DNA from: Mycolicibacterium grossiae
GTDB taxonomy: Bacteria > Actinomycetota > Actinomycetes > Mycobacteriales > Mycobacteriaceae
Reading direction: 5' to 3'
Assembly: GCF_008329645.1 (NCBI RefSeq)
Contig: NZ_CP043474.1
Location: 2,294,001 to 2,358,000, forward strand
Length of the DNA: 64,000 nucleotides
Below the pieces are notes generated by a model. It did no database searches. It saw nothing but the letters and a program-made list of their open reading frames with translations, and had not been told where the DNA came from. The translations under genes were made by a program, and so were the position numbers. Shown piece after piece: positions 18,542 through 26,770 of the stretch. Position 1 is the first letter of the stretch. Every line of letters begins with the position of its first letter.

Positions 18542-19555
18542 ATGGTTGGTCGCGCGCGAACGCGTGAGACTCGGAGCAGCGTCGTCGCCGGCGATCCGGC
18601 GCCGGGGCGCCACCTCTTGGTCGCGTCGACCGGAGGGCACCTCGCAGAACTCGAGCGGTGGTCGAAGGTCATCGGATCGGACGCCGACTCGCTCTGGGTG
18701 ACCTGCGAATCCCTTCACAGTGCGTCGGTGTTGCGAAACCGGAGGGTCCTCTTCCATCCGTACGTCGCGCCGCGTGATGCGGCGGGGTCGGCGAAGGCCT
18801 TCCTGCGGATGCGGAAGGAGATCGACTGGGCGGCCGAGGAGTTCTCTGCCGCCGTGACGACGGGTGCAGCTCTCGGGGTCGTCGGCCTCGCTGCCGCGCG
18901 CCTGCAAGGTGTCCCGTCCTTCTACTACGAGAGCGTGTCCCGTGTGAACGGGCCGTCGCTGAGCGGCAAGCTCGCCGGCCTCGACCCGGGTATCACCCGG
19001 TTCTGCCAGTACGAGCACTGGGCGAAGGGGTCGTGGACGTACCGTCGTTCGCTCTTCGACTCATTCGCCTCCGTGGCCAAGGCCCCGGTTGACCGACCCA
19101 AGCTGTTCGTCACGCTGGGGACGATCCAGCCGTACCGATTCGATGCCATGGTCGATGCAGTCATGTCGACTGGACTCGCCGATGACAGGACGGTGTGGCA
19201 GCTCGGAGCCACGAAACGCACTGACCTTCCGGGAACGACTGTGTCGCAGCTGAGTTCGACCGAGTTCGCAGAAGCCAGCCGCGGTGCGGACGTAGTCCTG
19301 ACCCACGCCGGCGTCGGCACGATCATGAACCTGCTCGACATGGGCATCTCACCAGTCGTGACGCCGCGGCGATCGAGCCGGAAGGAACACGTCGACGATC
19401 ACCAGTGCGAGATCGCCGGATTCCTTCGCCGCCGGGCGTTGGCGAGCGTGGCCGAGGTGGAGCAGCTGGACGAATCGGCCATTTTGGGAGCGTCGGGTTT
19501 GGCGACGGAACGCCGTAGCCGCGAGGACCTCCTCCCGGCGAACGCCTCCGGGTGA
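18542..19555 (+). CDS. Fused PssD/PssE-type (Alg14-Alg13-like) glycosyltransferase
   Basis: A 337-residue fusion of the two halves of a GT-B glycosyltransferase that are separate proteins in most EPS systems. The N-terminal half (about residues 20-170) is Alg14/PssD-like with HLLVASTGGHLAELERW. The C-terminal half (about 180-320) is Alg13/PssE-like with KLFVTLGT, the sugar-nucleotide motif LTHAGVGTIMNLLDMG and KEHVDDHQ. These enzymes usually add the second sugar, often glucuronic acid, to an undecaprenyl-linked sugar on the inner membrane face. ATG at 18542 follows GGGGGAAG. First gene of the plus-strand EPS run; 12 bases before the acyltransferase. Confidence 0.82.
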   Translation: MVGRARTRETRSSVVAGDPAPGRHLLVASTGGHLAELERWSKVIGSDADSLWVTCESLHSASVLRNRRVLFHPYVAPRDAAGSAKAFLRMRKEIDWAAEEFSAAVTTGAALGVVGLAAARLQGVPSFYYESVSRVNGPSLSGKLAGLDPGITRFCQYEHWAKGSWTYRRSLFDSFASVAKAPVDRPKLFVTLGTIQPYRFDAMVDAVMSTGLADDRTVWQLGATKRTDLPGTTVSQLSSTEFAEASRGADVVLTHAGVGTIMNLLDMGISPVVTPRRSSRKEHVDDHQCEIAGFLRRRALASVAEVEQLDESAILGASGLATERRSREDLLPANASG

Positions 19556-19567
19556 ACGACCAGTCCA

Positions 19568-21550
19568 ATGCTGCAGACGCACACTTCGCCCGTCGGTGCC
19601 ACCGAGGGCATCAAGATTGATGATGTCCTCCCATACCGAGCTGACATCGACGGCTTGCGCGCCGTTGCCGTCACGGCCGTCGTCGTGTTTCACGCTGGCT
19701 TCAGCGGTCTACCGGGTGGCTTCATGGGCGTTGATGTCTTCTTCGTCATCTCCGGTTACCTCATTGGCGCTCAGGTATTTCGGCAGTCTGCTGGTGGTAG
19801 CTTCAGCTATCTGGCGTTCTACGCGCGACGTCTCCGGCGCTTGCTTCCTGCGCTACTGACGCTGATCGGCGCATTCTTCGTCATCGGTTGGTTCGTGCTC
19901 ACGCCCGATGAACTCCGCGAACTCGGCAAGGAAAGCGTGGCAGCAATCGCGGGGGCGTCGAACGTGCTGTTCTACCTCGGCGGCGATTACTTCGCTCCAG
20001 CGGCCGACATGAAGCCCTTGCTTCATACGTGGTCGCTGGGCGTGGAAGAGCAGTTCTACATCCTCCTCCCCCTCTTGGCCATCCTCATGACGAAGGTCAT
20101 CAGGATCCGGCCATTCGTCGGGCTCGCGGTCGTAACGGCGATCTCGTTCGGTGCATCCATTGTCCTGGTTCAGCTGAACGCCCAGGCCGCTTTCTATCTC
20201 CTACCTACACGATTCTGGGAGCTGAGTATCGGTGCTCTGCTTGCCATTTCGAGTATCACAACGGAGCGCCGCCTCGGCATCGGTGTGCAGCGAGTCGTCG
20301 CCTGCGGTGGGACGGTCTTGATTGGCTTGGCCTTCGTCGCGTACGAACCGGCCTTCGGCTTTCCCGGCGTGCTTGCGCTCCTGCCGACGGTGGGTACCGT
20401 GCTCATCATCGCCTCTCCGACGAGCCTGCTCAATCGGGGTTTCCTGGCCAATCCGGTCACCGTGTTCGTTGGGAAGGTGTCGTATTCCTGGTACCTCTGG
20501 CACTGGCCGGTCTTCTACCTCGCTCGCGTGCTTGATGCCGAACACTCCGTACATCCGGCCGTACTTGCCGCGACGTCCTTCGGATTGGCGGTTGTGTCGT
20601 GGCGTCTCATCGAGCAGCCCTTTCGACAGCGCCGATCGACGAATGGTCGAACGGTTGGGCGCTACTGCGCGGCAATGTTGGTGATGGCGGCAGTGGGCAC
20701 ACTCTTCTACCACCAGAATGGCTTCCCTTCTCGACTCGATCCTTCTGCGCGTCAAGCAGCCGAGGACGCGCGCCGAACGCAGGACGACCCCTGTCTTCTC
20801 CGGAACGGCGATATCACTGTTGATCCCCGGCAGTGCTCCACGGCGACGCCTGGTCAGGCGTCCGTCACCATCATCGGTGACAGCCACGCAGCTTCCATTG
20901 CACCCGGCTTCGAAGCGCTTGCCTCACAACATGGGATGGGCTTCCGACAGTCGACGAAGTCGCTTTGCACAGCCCAGTGGGGATACGCCAACCTGGTCTC
21001 GGACCTGCCTCACTTCGTCGATGAGTGCCTTGACTACCAAGCGGGAGCTTTCGAAGCCGTCGAGAACGATCAGAGCATTCGGGTGGTCGTCCTTGCGTCG
21101 CGTTGGTCGCTCGAGCAGGAACTCGTCACCACCTCCGCCGGATCCGTCATGGGTTTGGAAGCGGCGCTCGAAGCGACAGTGCGGCGATTGACAGCCCTGG
21201 GCCGACGTGTAGTCCTGGTCCAGGATGTCCCCGCCTTCACCTTCGACCCCTACGCGCGAGTGATCGGAGAGGCGCTACCACTTCGCGCGGATATCCAGTC
21301 GTTACTCCGCGCTCCTGCTGACGACGGAATCGCAGCGGTCGCGGATGTCGAACGCGACACGAGCCGGCAGATTCTCGAACGCGTCGCTGCACGGCATGAC
21401 GGCGTTTCGCTGTTCGACCCGTGGACGAATCTCTGCAGCGTCGACGGATGCAGATATCGGTTCGAGGAGAGGCTGTTCTATTTCGACAATCAGCATCTCA
21501 CGGCAGCAGGTGCTCGACGAGCGGTTGGACGCGAGGCGCCATGGCGCTGA
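19568..21550 (+). CDS. Membrane O-acyltransferase (AT3) with C-terminal SGNH domain
   Basis: A 660-residue OafA-like protein. Residues about 24-380 form the AT3 membrane domain, opening with YRADIDGLRAVAVTAVVVFHAGF and FMGVDVFFVISGYLI, with the conserved HTWSLGVEEQFYILLP segment. The C-terminal about 270 residues form an extracytoplasmic SGNH domain: GDSHA at about residue 436-440 and the D-x-x-H pair at about 640-643 (DNQHLTAAG). Such AT3-SGNH proteins O-acetylate or otherwise acylate surface glycans. Lower-G+C gene, 12 bases after the glycosyltransferase, so probably one operon. Confidence 0.88.
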   Translation: MLQTHTSPVGATEGIKIDDVLPYRADIDGLRAVAVTAVVVFHAGFSGLPGGFMGVDVFFVISGYLIGAQVFRQSAGGSFSYLAFYARRLRRLLPALLTLIGAFFVIGWFVLTPDELRELGKESVAAIAGASNVLFYLGGDYFAPAADMKPLLHTWSLGVEEQFYILLPLLAILMTKVIRIRPFVGLAVVTAISFGASIVLVQLNAQAAFYLLPTRFWELSIGALLAISSITTERRLGIGVQRVVACGGTVLIGLAFVAYEPAFGFPGVLALLPTVGTVLIIASPTSLLNRGFLANPVTVFVGKVSYSWYLWHWPVFYLARVLDAEHSVHPAVLAATSFGLAVVSWRLIEQPFRQRRSTNGRTVGRYCAAMLVMAAVGTLFYHQNGFPSRLDPSARQAAEDARRTQDDPCLLRNGDITVDPRQCSTATPGQASVTIIGDSHAASIAPGFEALASQHGMGFRQSTKSLCTAQWGYANLVSDLPHFVDECLDYQAGAFEAVENDQSIRVVVLASRWSLEQELVTTSAGSVMGLEAALEATVRRLTALGRRVVLVQDVPAFTFDPYARVIGEALPLRADIQSLLRAPADDGIAAVADVERDTSRQILERVAARHDGVSLFDPWTNLCSVDGCRYRFEERLFYFDNQHLTAAGARRAVGREAPWR

Positions 21551-21628
21551 GCGCACGGACCAACCATACGAGGATCGACGACGGCGCTATCGACAGGCGG
21601 GAAATGACGTCATGAAGGGGGATACGAA

Positions 21629-22114
21629 ATGAACAAAGGGGTCGTGGTCTTGAACGCGACGATGGTGATGATCGCAGCTGCGCTTTGGGGCGGGTCCGGT
21701 GTCGCTTCTGCGGATACGCCGGACGTCGTCGGGAAGACCTTCGGGGATGCCAAAGGGATCGTCTGGCAGAGCCAGATGAAGCCGGTCGTCGTCACGATGA
21801 TGGGTGACAGAGTCCCGCAGGACCAGTGCTACGTCGTGAGCACGACACGGGTCTCCACTCGCGACGCCCGCGGACAAGTCGAGAGCCCACCGGTTTTGGG
21901 GCTGAATCTGAGCTGTTACAAATCGTCGGCCAGCGGGAAAGCGCCCGGATTCTCCGCAGGAAACACGTCCCCGAGCGCTGAGGCGGTCCGCACTGCTGAC
22001 GCAGAAGCCACGCGCAAATGGAAGCAGAGCCCGAATGGGCAGGAGTGGTGTGAGAAAACCTACTCGGCGCATCCCGAGTGGGATATCGACCCAGATTGCG
22101 TCCTCGACGAATGA
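21629..22114 (+). CDS. Small secreted four-cysteine protein, PASTA-like
   Basis: A 161-residue exported protein. The signal peptide ends near GVASA-DTPD (residue about 28). It is followed by a PASTA-like stretch (DVVGKTFGDAKGIVWQSQMKP). Four cysteines remain in the mature part (QDQCYVV, LSCYKS, EWCEKT, DPDCVLDE), enough for two disulfides. Similar small secreted proteins are scattered in mycobacteria with no known role. Its presence inside an EPS operon, with an ATGA overlap to the next glycosyltransferase, suggests a role with the glycan outside the cell, perhaps binding, but this is inference. Confidence 0.75.
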   Translation: MNKGVVVLNATMVMIAAALWGGSGVASADTPDVVGKTFGDAKGIVWQSQMKPVVVTMMGDRVPQDQCYVVSTTRVSTRDARGQVESPPVLGLNLSCYKSSASGKAPGFSAGNTSPSAEAVRTADAEATRKWKQSPNGQEWCEKTYSAHPEWDIDPDCVLDE

Positions 22115-23163
22115 CGCACGTCGCCGGCGAAGCGACCGTCACAGCCGAGGAGTCGGTGACTGGGGTCCAGCATTCGACGGCAACCCCCCATGTGGCGGCG
22201 GTCGTGCTGAATTGGAACGGAGCCGAGGACACCATTACCTGCGTCGAAAGTCTCCTGCGTTCGACCCATCCTTGCCTCAGTGTCATCATCTGCGACAACG
22301 CCTCTCGCGACGACTCAGTTGAACGTATCCGAGGATGGGGCGCGACGATCTCGACCTCACACCCAACGTTCGCCTTCAAGGAATGGACTCCACACGATGT
22401 GGGGCGTTCCGGAAACGATCTAGCGGGTACCGTCAATCTCGTACGCAGCGAGCGAAACGGGGGATACGCCGCCGGCAACAACCTTGCGATGAGATTTGCG
22501 CTTGAGGACCCGAGTGTGGTCGCAGTATGGATTCTGAACAATGACGTCGTCGTCGAGGAGTCAGCGCTCACCGAAGCGTGGGCGGTTCTCCGGGACGACG
22601 ATCGCATCGGAATAGTCGGTGCGACATTGCGCTATTACGAAAGAAGTGACGTCATCCAGTGTCAGGCTGGGGGATCCTTCGTCCCGCGGAAGGGCCTCGC
22701 TGAAACGATCGGCGCAGGGCGGCCGGCAACCGACCCCTTGTCCGCGGACCACGTCCTGTCTCGTCTCGATTTCATCAATGGTGCCGCCGCACTGGTGAGT
22801 CGGCGGATGATCGAGACCGTCGGAATGATGTCCGAGGACTACTTCCTTTACTGGGAGGAACTCGATTGGGCGTATCGCGCTCGATCCATCTTTCAGCTGT
22901 CCTACGCTCCTGCAGCGGTGATCCGCCACAAGGTCGGTGCGTCGATCGGCACGAATGACCATGGCGAGGGCTCCGTCCTGTCGGAGTATTACTACAACCG
23001 CAACAGGCTCCGATTCTGTTGGCGGCATTCGCGCACGTCTCTGCCGTACGTCTGGATGCAGCTGTCATGGGATCTGCTTCGAGCAATTGCATCACGTCGT
23101 CGACGGCGAGCTACCGTCCTCAGTCGAGCGATGCTCGGCTTGCCCGGTCCCCAGCCGTCATGA
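22111..23163 (+). CDS. Glycosyltransferase family 2, rhamnosyltransferase-like
   Basis: A 350-residue GT-A enzyme. It opens with AAVVLNWNGAEDTITCVESLL, has the nucleotide-sugar/metal site region ILNNDVVVE near residue 140 (NND in place of DxD), and later SEDYFLYWEELDWAYRAR, the acceptor/catalytic region seen in dTDP-rhamnose transferases of the WbbL type. A basic C-terminus (RRRRRATVLSRA) may bind the membrane. ATG at 22111 overlaps the previous stop as ATGA, so translation is coupled. Likely uses dTDP-rhamnose from the rml operon of the same locus (inference from family and context). Confidence 0.82.
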   Translation: MTHVAGEATVTAEESVTGVQHSTATPHVAAVVLNWNGAEDTITCVESLLRSTHPCLSVIICDNASRDDSVERIRGWGATISTSHPTFAFKEWTPHDVGRSGNDLAGTVNLVRSERNGGYAAGNNLAMRFALEDPSVVAVWILNNDVVVEESALTEAWAVLRDDDRIGIVGATLRYYERSDVIQCQAGGSFVPRKGLAETIGAGRPATDPLSADHVLSRLDFINGAAALVSRRMIETVGMMSEDYFLYWEELDWAYRARSIFQLSYAPAAVIRHKVGASIGTNDHGEGSVLSEYYYNRNRLRFCWRHSRTSLPYVWMQLSWDLLRAIASRRRRRATVLSRAMLGLPGPQPS

Positions 23164-23206
23164 CGGCACCGTCGCCTGCAGATTGACGAACGAAGTGGAG
23201 GACTAG

Positions 23207-24289
23207 ATGTTTCACGTCGTTCTCAATCGACCGAGTGCGCTTGGCGAGAAAGCGCGCGGCGCGTCCGCCGGCGAGAATCCACGTCACTCGATGCATGATT
23301 TGGCTCTGCGCCTGCGTGCTCAAGTGCATGACGGCACGAACGTCACCCCGGCTCGCCTCGACGCGGTGTTGGCACGAATGACGCGCACCAAGCCGCTCTG
23401 GTGGTCGATCGCTCGTCGGCTCAGGCGTGAGGTCCGCCCTGGCGACGTCATCTTCTGCACGGGTGAGGACGTGGGACTGATTGTCGCGCTCCTCTGCGGG
23501 GCGCGTAGTCGACGTTGCCACGTTGCCGTCATGGCTCACCGCGTAGACACCACGAAGAAGCGCATGGCCCTTCTTGCCTTTCGTGGCCGGAGTCGAGTCG
23601 CCCTGTTCACGACGGTGTGCTCTCGCCAGGCCGAGGTGCTCGGAACGCTCGTCAAGAACGGTGGACCGCGCACGATCTGCATGTGGGATCAGACCGATAC
23701 ACTCTTCTTCTCGCCAGGACCGTCAACTGCTGCGAAGAGTCGACCTTTGATCGCCAGTGTGGGTCTCGAAAGCCGGGATTACGCGACACTGGCGACCGCA
23801 ACGGAAGACCTCGACGTGGATGTCCGCATCAGCGGATACTCCGCGGACACCCGGGTGCTGGCGGAAGCGTTCCCGATGACCATGCCACGCAACATGGAGC
23901 GCCGATTTCACACGTGGCGGGAACTCGTGCAGCTTTATCGAGACGCCGATGTGGTGGTAGTGAGTCTGTATCCGAATGCGTATGCAGCCGGTGTTCAGGC
24001 ACTGATGGAGGCACTCGCATGTGGTCGTCCCACGGTGGTGACATCCACCGTTGGCCTCCGCGACTACATCGAAGATCCTGCCGTTCGATGCGTGCGGCCT
24101 GGCGACGCTGACGACATGAGAGCCGTTCTCCTCGAGATCATCGAAAATCCGGAAGAATCTGAACGGCTAGGCCAGGCTGCAGCGACACTGGCGGCTGAAC
24201 GACATTCTTGCGAAGCGTATGTCGAACGACTAGTCACCGAGTTGAGGGCTCTGTCCAATCATGGTGAGTACCCGGTCACGGCGCGGTAA
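23207..24289 (+). CDS. Glycosyltransferase, GT4-like (GT-B fold)
   Basis: A 360-residue GT-B protein. The C-terminal half has the donor-binding region VVVSLYPNAYAAGVQALMEALACGRPTVVTS, in which the second Glu of the usual EX7E motif is kept (MEAL) but the first is replaced. The N-terminal half includes DVIFCTGEDVGLIVAL. Donor and linkage cannot be told. It begins 43 bases after the GT2 gene and ends 31 bases inside the convergent minus-strand glycosyltransferase, an unusually long tail-to-tail overlap. Confidence 0.72.
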   Translation: MFHVVLNRPSALGEKARGASAGENPRHSMHDLALRLRAQVHDGTNVTPARLDAVLARMTRTKPLWWSIARRLRREVRPGDVIFCTGEDVGLIVALLCGARSRRCHVAVMAHRVDTTKKRMALLAFRGRSRVALFTTVCSRQAEVLGTLVKNGGPRTICMWDQTDTLFFSPGPSTAAKSRPLIASVGLESRDYATLATATEDLDVDVRISGYSADTRVLAEAFPMTMPRNMERRFHTWRELVQLYRDADVVVVSLYPNAYAAGVQALMEALACGRPTVVTSTVGLRDYIEDPAVRCVRPGDADDMRAVLLEIIENPEESERLGQAAATLAAERHSCEAYVERLVTELRALSNHGEYPVTAR

Positions 24290-25332
24290 AGATCATCGAA
24301 GCGTGTCGAGACGGCCGCAACCTCGAAGTCCCGTCCTACGCGTGTGTGCGCTGCCTGACCGATGCGAGCGCGCAGTGGTGCATCGTCGATCAGGCCGTTC
24401 AATGCGGCGCCCAGTGCGACTGGGTCGTCCGGACTAACCAAGATGCCGGCTTCGCCCTGCAGCATTTCGGGGATGCCACCGACCGGGGTGGAGACGACGG
24501 CGATCCCACGCGACATCGCCTCGAGTATGGCCATCGGCTGACCCTCGTCCCGCGATGGCAACACGAGAACCTTCGTTCGGGCCAGGAGTTCTTCGACCTC
24601 CGCGGATGGCTTCCAGCCCTCTACGAGGACCGAATCCGTCAAGCCATATTCAGTGACCAAGTCTCGGGCACGCTGTACGTCTCCATCGCCGGCGATGATC
24701 AACCGGGCGGAGGCTGATCGTTCGGCATTGGCTCTCGCCACCGCACGCCACGCTTCGATGAGGATAAAGGTTCCCTTTCGGTCACCGATCTCCCCGAGGA
24801 ATGTCACTTGTACGTCGCCTGAGGCGAATTGATCAACGGATGTCTTGAGCGGAACGGAATTCGGGATCACCACGATTGAAGCCGCTGGAGCGATTGCGCG
24901 CAACCGAACGGCCCAAGCACTACCCAGAGCGACGACTGCTGCTGCAGACTCCAGTGTCCGCCGGATGAACGTCTGCATCAACCGAGGAGCCTCGTCGTGG
25001 AAGAGATGGAGATCGGCACCGTGCATGTGGAAGACGACGGGGATGTGAAAGAGCCTTGACACCCAGGTCAGTAAGGCTTTCCGCACGAAACTTCCATATG
25101 CGGCGCTGTGGACGTGAACGACGGCTGGCCGGCGCAAGAGGACCTCGACCAAGAAGAGTGTCCCGCCCTTGATGAAGTACCCCAGTCGTACGAAGGCATT
25201 GCCGTTGGTGTGGGTTACTACGAGCCGCACATTCCATTCGTCCCAGAGAGGGGTCTCGGCGACCGTGGTGACGAAGCGAGCGATACCGCCGCGTGCCTTC
25301 GTGGAAGCCCACAGCGCGCGACGTTCAGGCAC
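24259..25332 (-). CDS. Glycosyltransferase family 4
   Basis: A 357-residue GT4 enzyme with the full signature: an N-terminal glycine-rich loop (KARGGIARFV), PVVFHMHGADLH near residue 105, VTFLGEIGDRKGTFILIEAW near 200, and a canonical EX7E (EGQPMAILEAM) followed by RGIAVVSTPVGGIPE. The best-preserved GT4 of the cluster. Transcribed on the minus strand as the second gene after the glycosyltransferase at 25325-26389 (8-base overlap), against the flow of the surrounding EPS genes. Confidence 0.88.
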   Translation of the reverse strand: MPERRALWASTKARGGIARFVTTVAETPLWDEWNVRLVVTHTNGNAFVRLGYFIKGGTLFLVEVLLRRPAVVHVHSAAYGSFVRKALLTWVSRLFHIPVVFHMHGADLHLFHDEAPRLMQTFIRRTLESAAAVVALGSAWAVRLRAIAPAASIVVIPNSVPLKTSVDQFASGDVQVTFLGEIGDRKGTFILIEAWRAVARANAERSASARLIIAGDGDVQRARDLVTEYGLTDSVLVEGWKPSAEVEELLARTKVLVLPSRDEGQPMAILEAMSRGIAVVSTPVGGIPEMLQGEAGILVSPDDPVALGAALNGLIDDAPLRARIGQAAHTRVGRDFEVAAVSTRFDDLYRAVTGYSP

Positions 25333-26389
25333 CGGCGTCGGGTGTCGATGTTACCGCCCTAGCGCTCGCCACAACGTCCTCGAAGATGTCGATGAGGCGA
25401 CGAACTGCGACCGAGACGTCGAAGTGTTCGGTGTAGTGGGCGAGCGCTGCTCTACCTTGCCTCTCGACTTCGGCCGGTTCGGCCAATGAGTCGAATGCCG
25501 CGCAAAGCCCGGTGACGTCATCGACGTCAGTGACACTGCATTGGGGAGGTTGGTACTCGGGAAGACCTCCGGCGGTGGACACTATCGGCGGCACTCCTAG
25601 CTGCATGGAAACGAGCTGTACGCCGCTTTGGGACGCCGTCCGGCAGTGCACGACGGAACCTTTGGCGCTCGCGAGCGTTGCCGTGACGTCGCGGTACCGA
25701 AAGTCCTCGTTCCTCCATCGCGTATGCGCGGGAAGGGGGACTGCGACCTCTCCGGTGCCGAACAGTACGAGTTGGTCACCGCGCCAGAATGAGCCGCGGA
25801 CGTGCGCCTCCCATGCCGCGAAGACGACGGCGTGGTTCTTGTAAGGACGTTGGCGGCCAACCAGGACGAAGTTCTGTCGCTTCGCGCCCGGAACGAAGCC
25901 CGGAAGGTGAGTGGCGTCGAGGTCGGTCACGAGCGGCGCTACGTGGACGGGCCGGCGCAAGCGCTGACGAACGCGATGCGCAACGTATTCGCTATAGACG
26001 ACCGTTGCGGCGGATCGCGCGTTCCACGCTTCAAACGATCGAATCCACCACGGTTCACGGTGGGTCTCATCGTGTGGGCGGTCGTCGTGAAGGAGTTCGA
26101 TGCGTGGTGCGAGGCCGCCGAAGATGCGCCATCGTGGATCTCGAAGGAGTTCCGTCACAACGACATCAGGTTTGAAACGACTTGCGGCCCGATAAGCGCG
26201 CGCGATGTTGACCCAATCGACAGTCGGTACCGGCCGGCCACACAAGACCGTCTCGTATGGACGCAACCCGTCGGACTCAGGGTGCAGATTGGCCGTCACG
26301 AGCATGACGTCGACGCCATGTGCCCTCAGGCCATCTGCGCAATTGCGCGCAATCGGTCGTAGCCACGGCGACAACCACAGGACGCGCAC
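25325..26389 (-). CDS. Glycosyltransferase, divergent GT4-like
   Basis: A 354-residue protein that looks like a GT-B glycosyltransferase: LWLSPWLRPIARNCADGLRAHGVDVMLVTA at the start, a linker region, then NFVLVGRQRPYKNHAVVFAAW and SGVQLVSMQLGVPPIVSTAGGLPEY. The usual EX7E catalytic pair is changed (both positions carry Gln-like residues), so activity or mechanism may differ. First gene of a two-gene minus-strand unit; its start faces the GH5 gene across a 377-base divergent region. Confidence 0.7.
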   Translation of the reverse strand: MRVLWLSPWLRPIARNCADGLRAHGVDVMLVTANLHPESDGLRPYETVLCGRPVPTVDWVNIARAYRAASRFKPDVVVTELLRDPRWRIFGGLAPRIELLHDDRPHDETHREPWWIRSFEAWNARSAATVVYSEYVAHRVRQRLRRPVHVAPLVTDLDATHLPGFVPGAKRQNFVLVGRQRPYKNHAVVFAAWEAHVRGSFWRGDQLVLFGTGEVAVPLPAHTRWRNEDFRYRDVTATLASAKGSVVHCRTASQSGVQLVSMQLGVPPIVSTAGGLPEYQPPQCSVTDVDDVTGLCAAFDSLAEPAEVERQGRAALAHYTEHFDVSVAVRRLIDIFEDVVASARAVTSTPDAGA

Positions 26390-26766
26390 TATCTATCCTC
26401 AGTCGACAGGGCTTCGCGTGCCCCGCGAGACGAGTGATTACACGAAGCGAACATGACCAAGCCCCCACTTGTCAGCATGGCGCGAAGAAGCGTCAAGGCA
26501 TACAGCAACCTTCACCCCTGGCGCGAGTCTAGCTCAGTCGCCGACATTCCGCGTTGCGTATCCGGTGTTATTGACCTGGTAACGCGGCAACTTCCCGATC
26601 GTAGCCAGGCCCGGGTAGAGTCTAATAAGTCCGCGTGACGCTGAACTGGCAACGCTGGCGGTGAGTGGGGACTCGGGGGGATCGCAGTGATCGTGCGTGT
26701 CGGTGTTGGGGCGACCGTGCTGGCCTGCCCATTGGTCGCGATGCGGCGATATGGAGCGTGGTCGGG
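26390..26766. promoter_or_regulatory. Divergent promoter region between glycosyltransferase and GH5 gene
   Basis: 377 bases without a full-length gene. It contains a second copy of the rplA-downstream motif (26537-26560), a -35-like TTGACC at 26571-26576, a -10-like TAGAGT at 26616-26621 and a purine-rich leader ending in a six-G run at 26675-26680. That run precedes a 27-codon ORF overlapping the GH5 start. Outside these, nothing is recognised. Confidence 0.4.
26537..26560 (+). repeat. Second copy of the 24-base motif found at 16269-16292
   Basis: GTCGCCGACATTCCG then YGTYGCGTA: 22 of 24 bases match the loop of the hairpin at 16251-16313. A CGCGAG lies about 10 bases upstream in both copies, but here the long flanking arms are absent. 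It may be a decayed member of a dispersed element or a shared protein-binding site. Confidence 0.5.
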
Positions 26767-26770
26767 ATGA
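26687..26770 (+). CDS. Candidate 27-residue leader ORF overlapping the GH5 gene
   Basis: A GTG at 26687 sits 6 bases after a six-G run (GGGGGGATCGCA), an excellent ribosome-binding site. The frame encodes 27 residues (begins MIVRVGVGATVLACPL) with a short hydrophobic stretch. Its TGA overlaps the GH5 ATG as ATGA, so translation would be coupled. It could be a leader peptide, a small membrane protein, or the means by which the GH5 gene is translated. Too short for coding statistics. Confidence 0.4.
   Translation: MIVRVGVGATVLACPLVAMRRYGAWSG

Noticed and set aside
18304..18567. Plus-strand frame of 87 codons before the first EPS gene
   Set aside because: Overlaps the well-supported start at 18542 and has low-complexity sequence; treated as leader.
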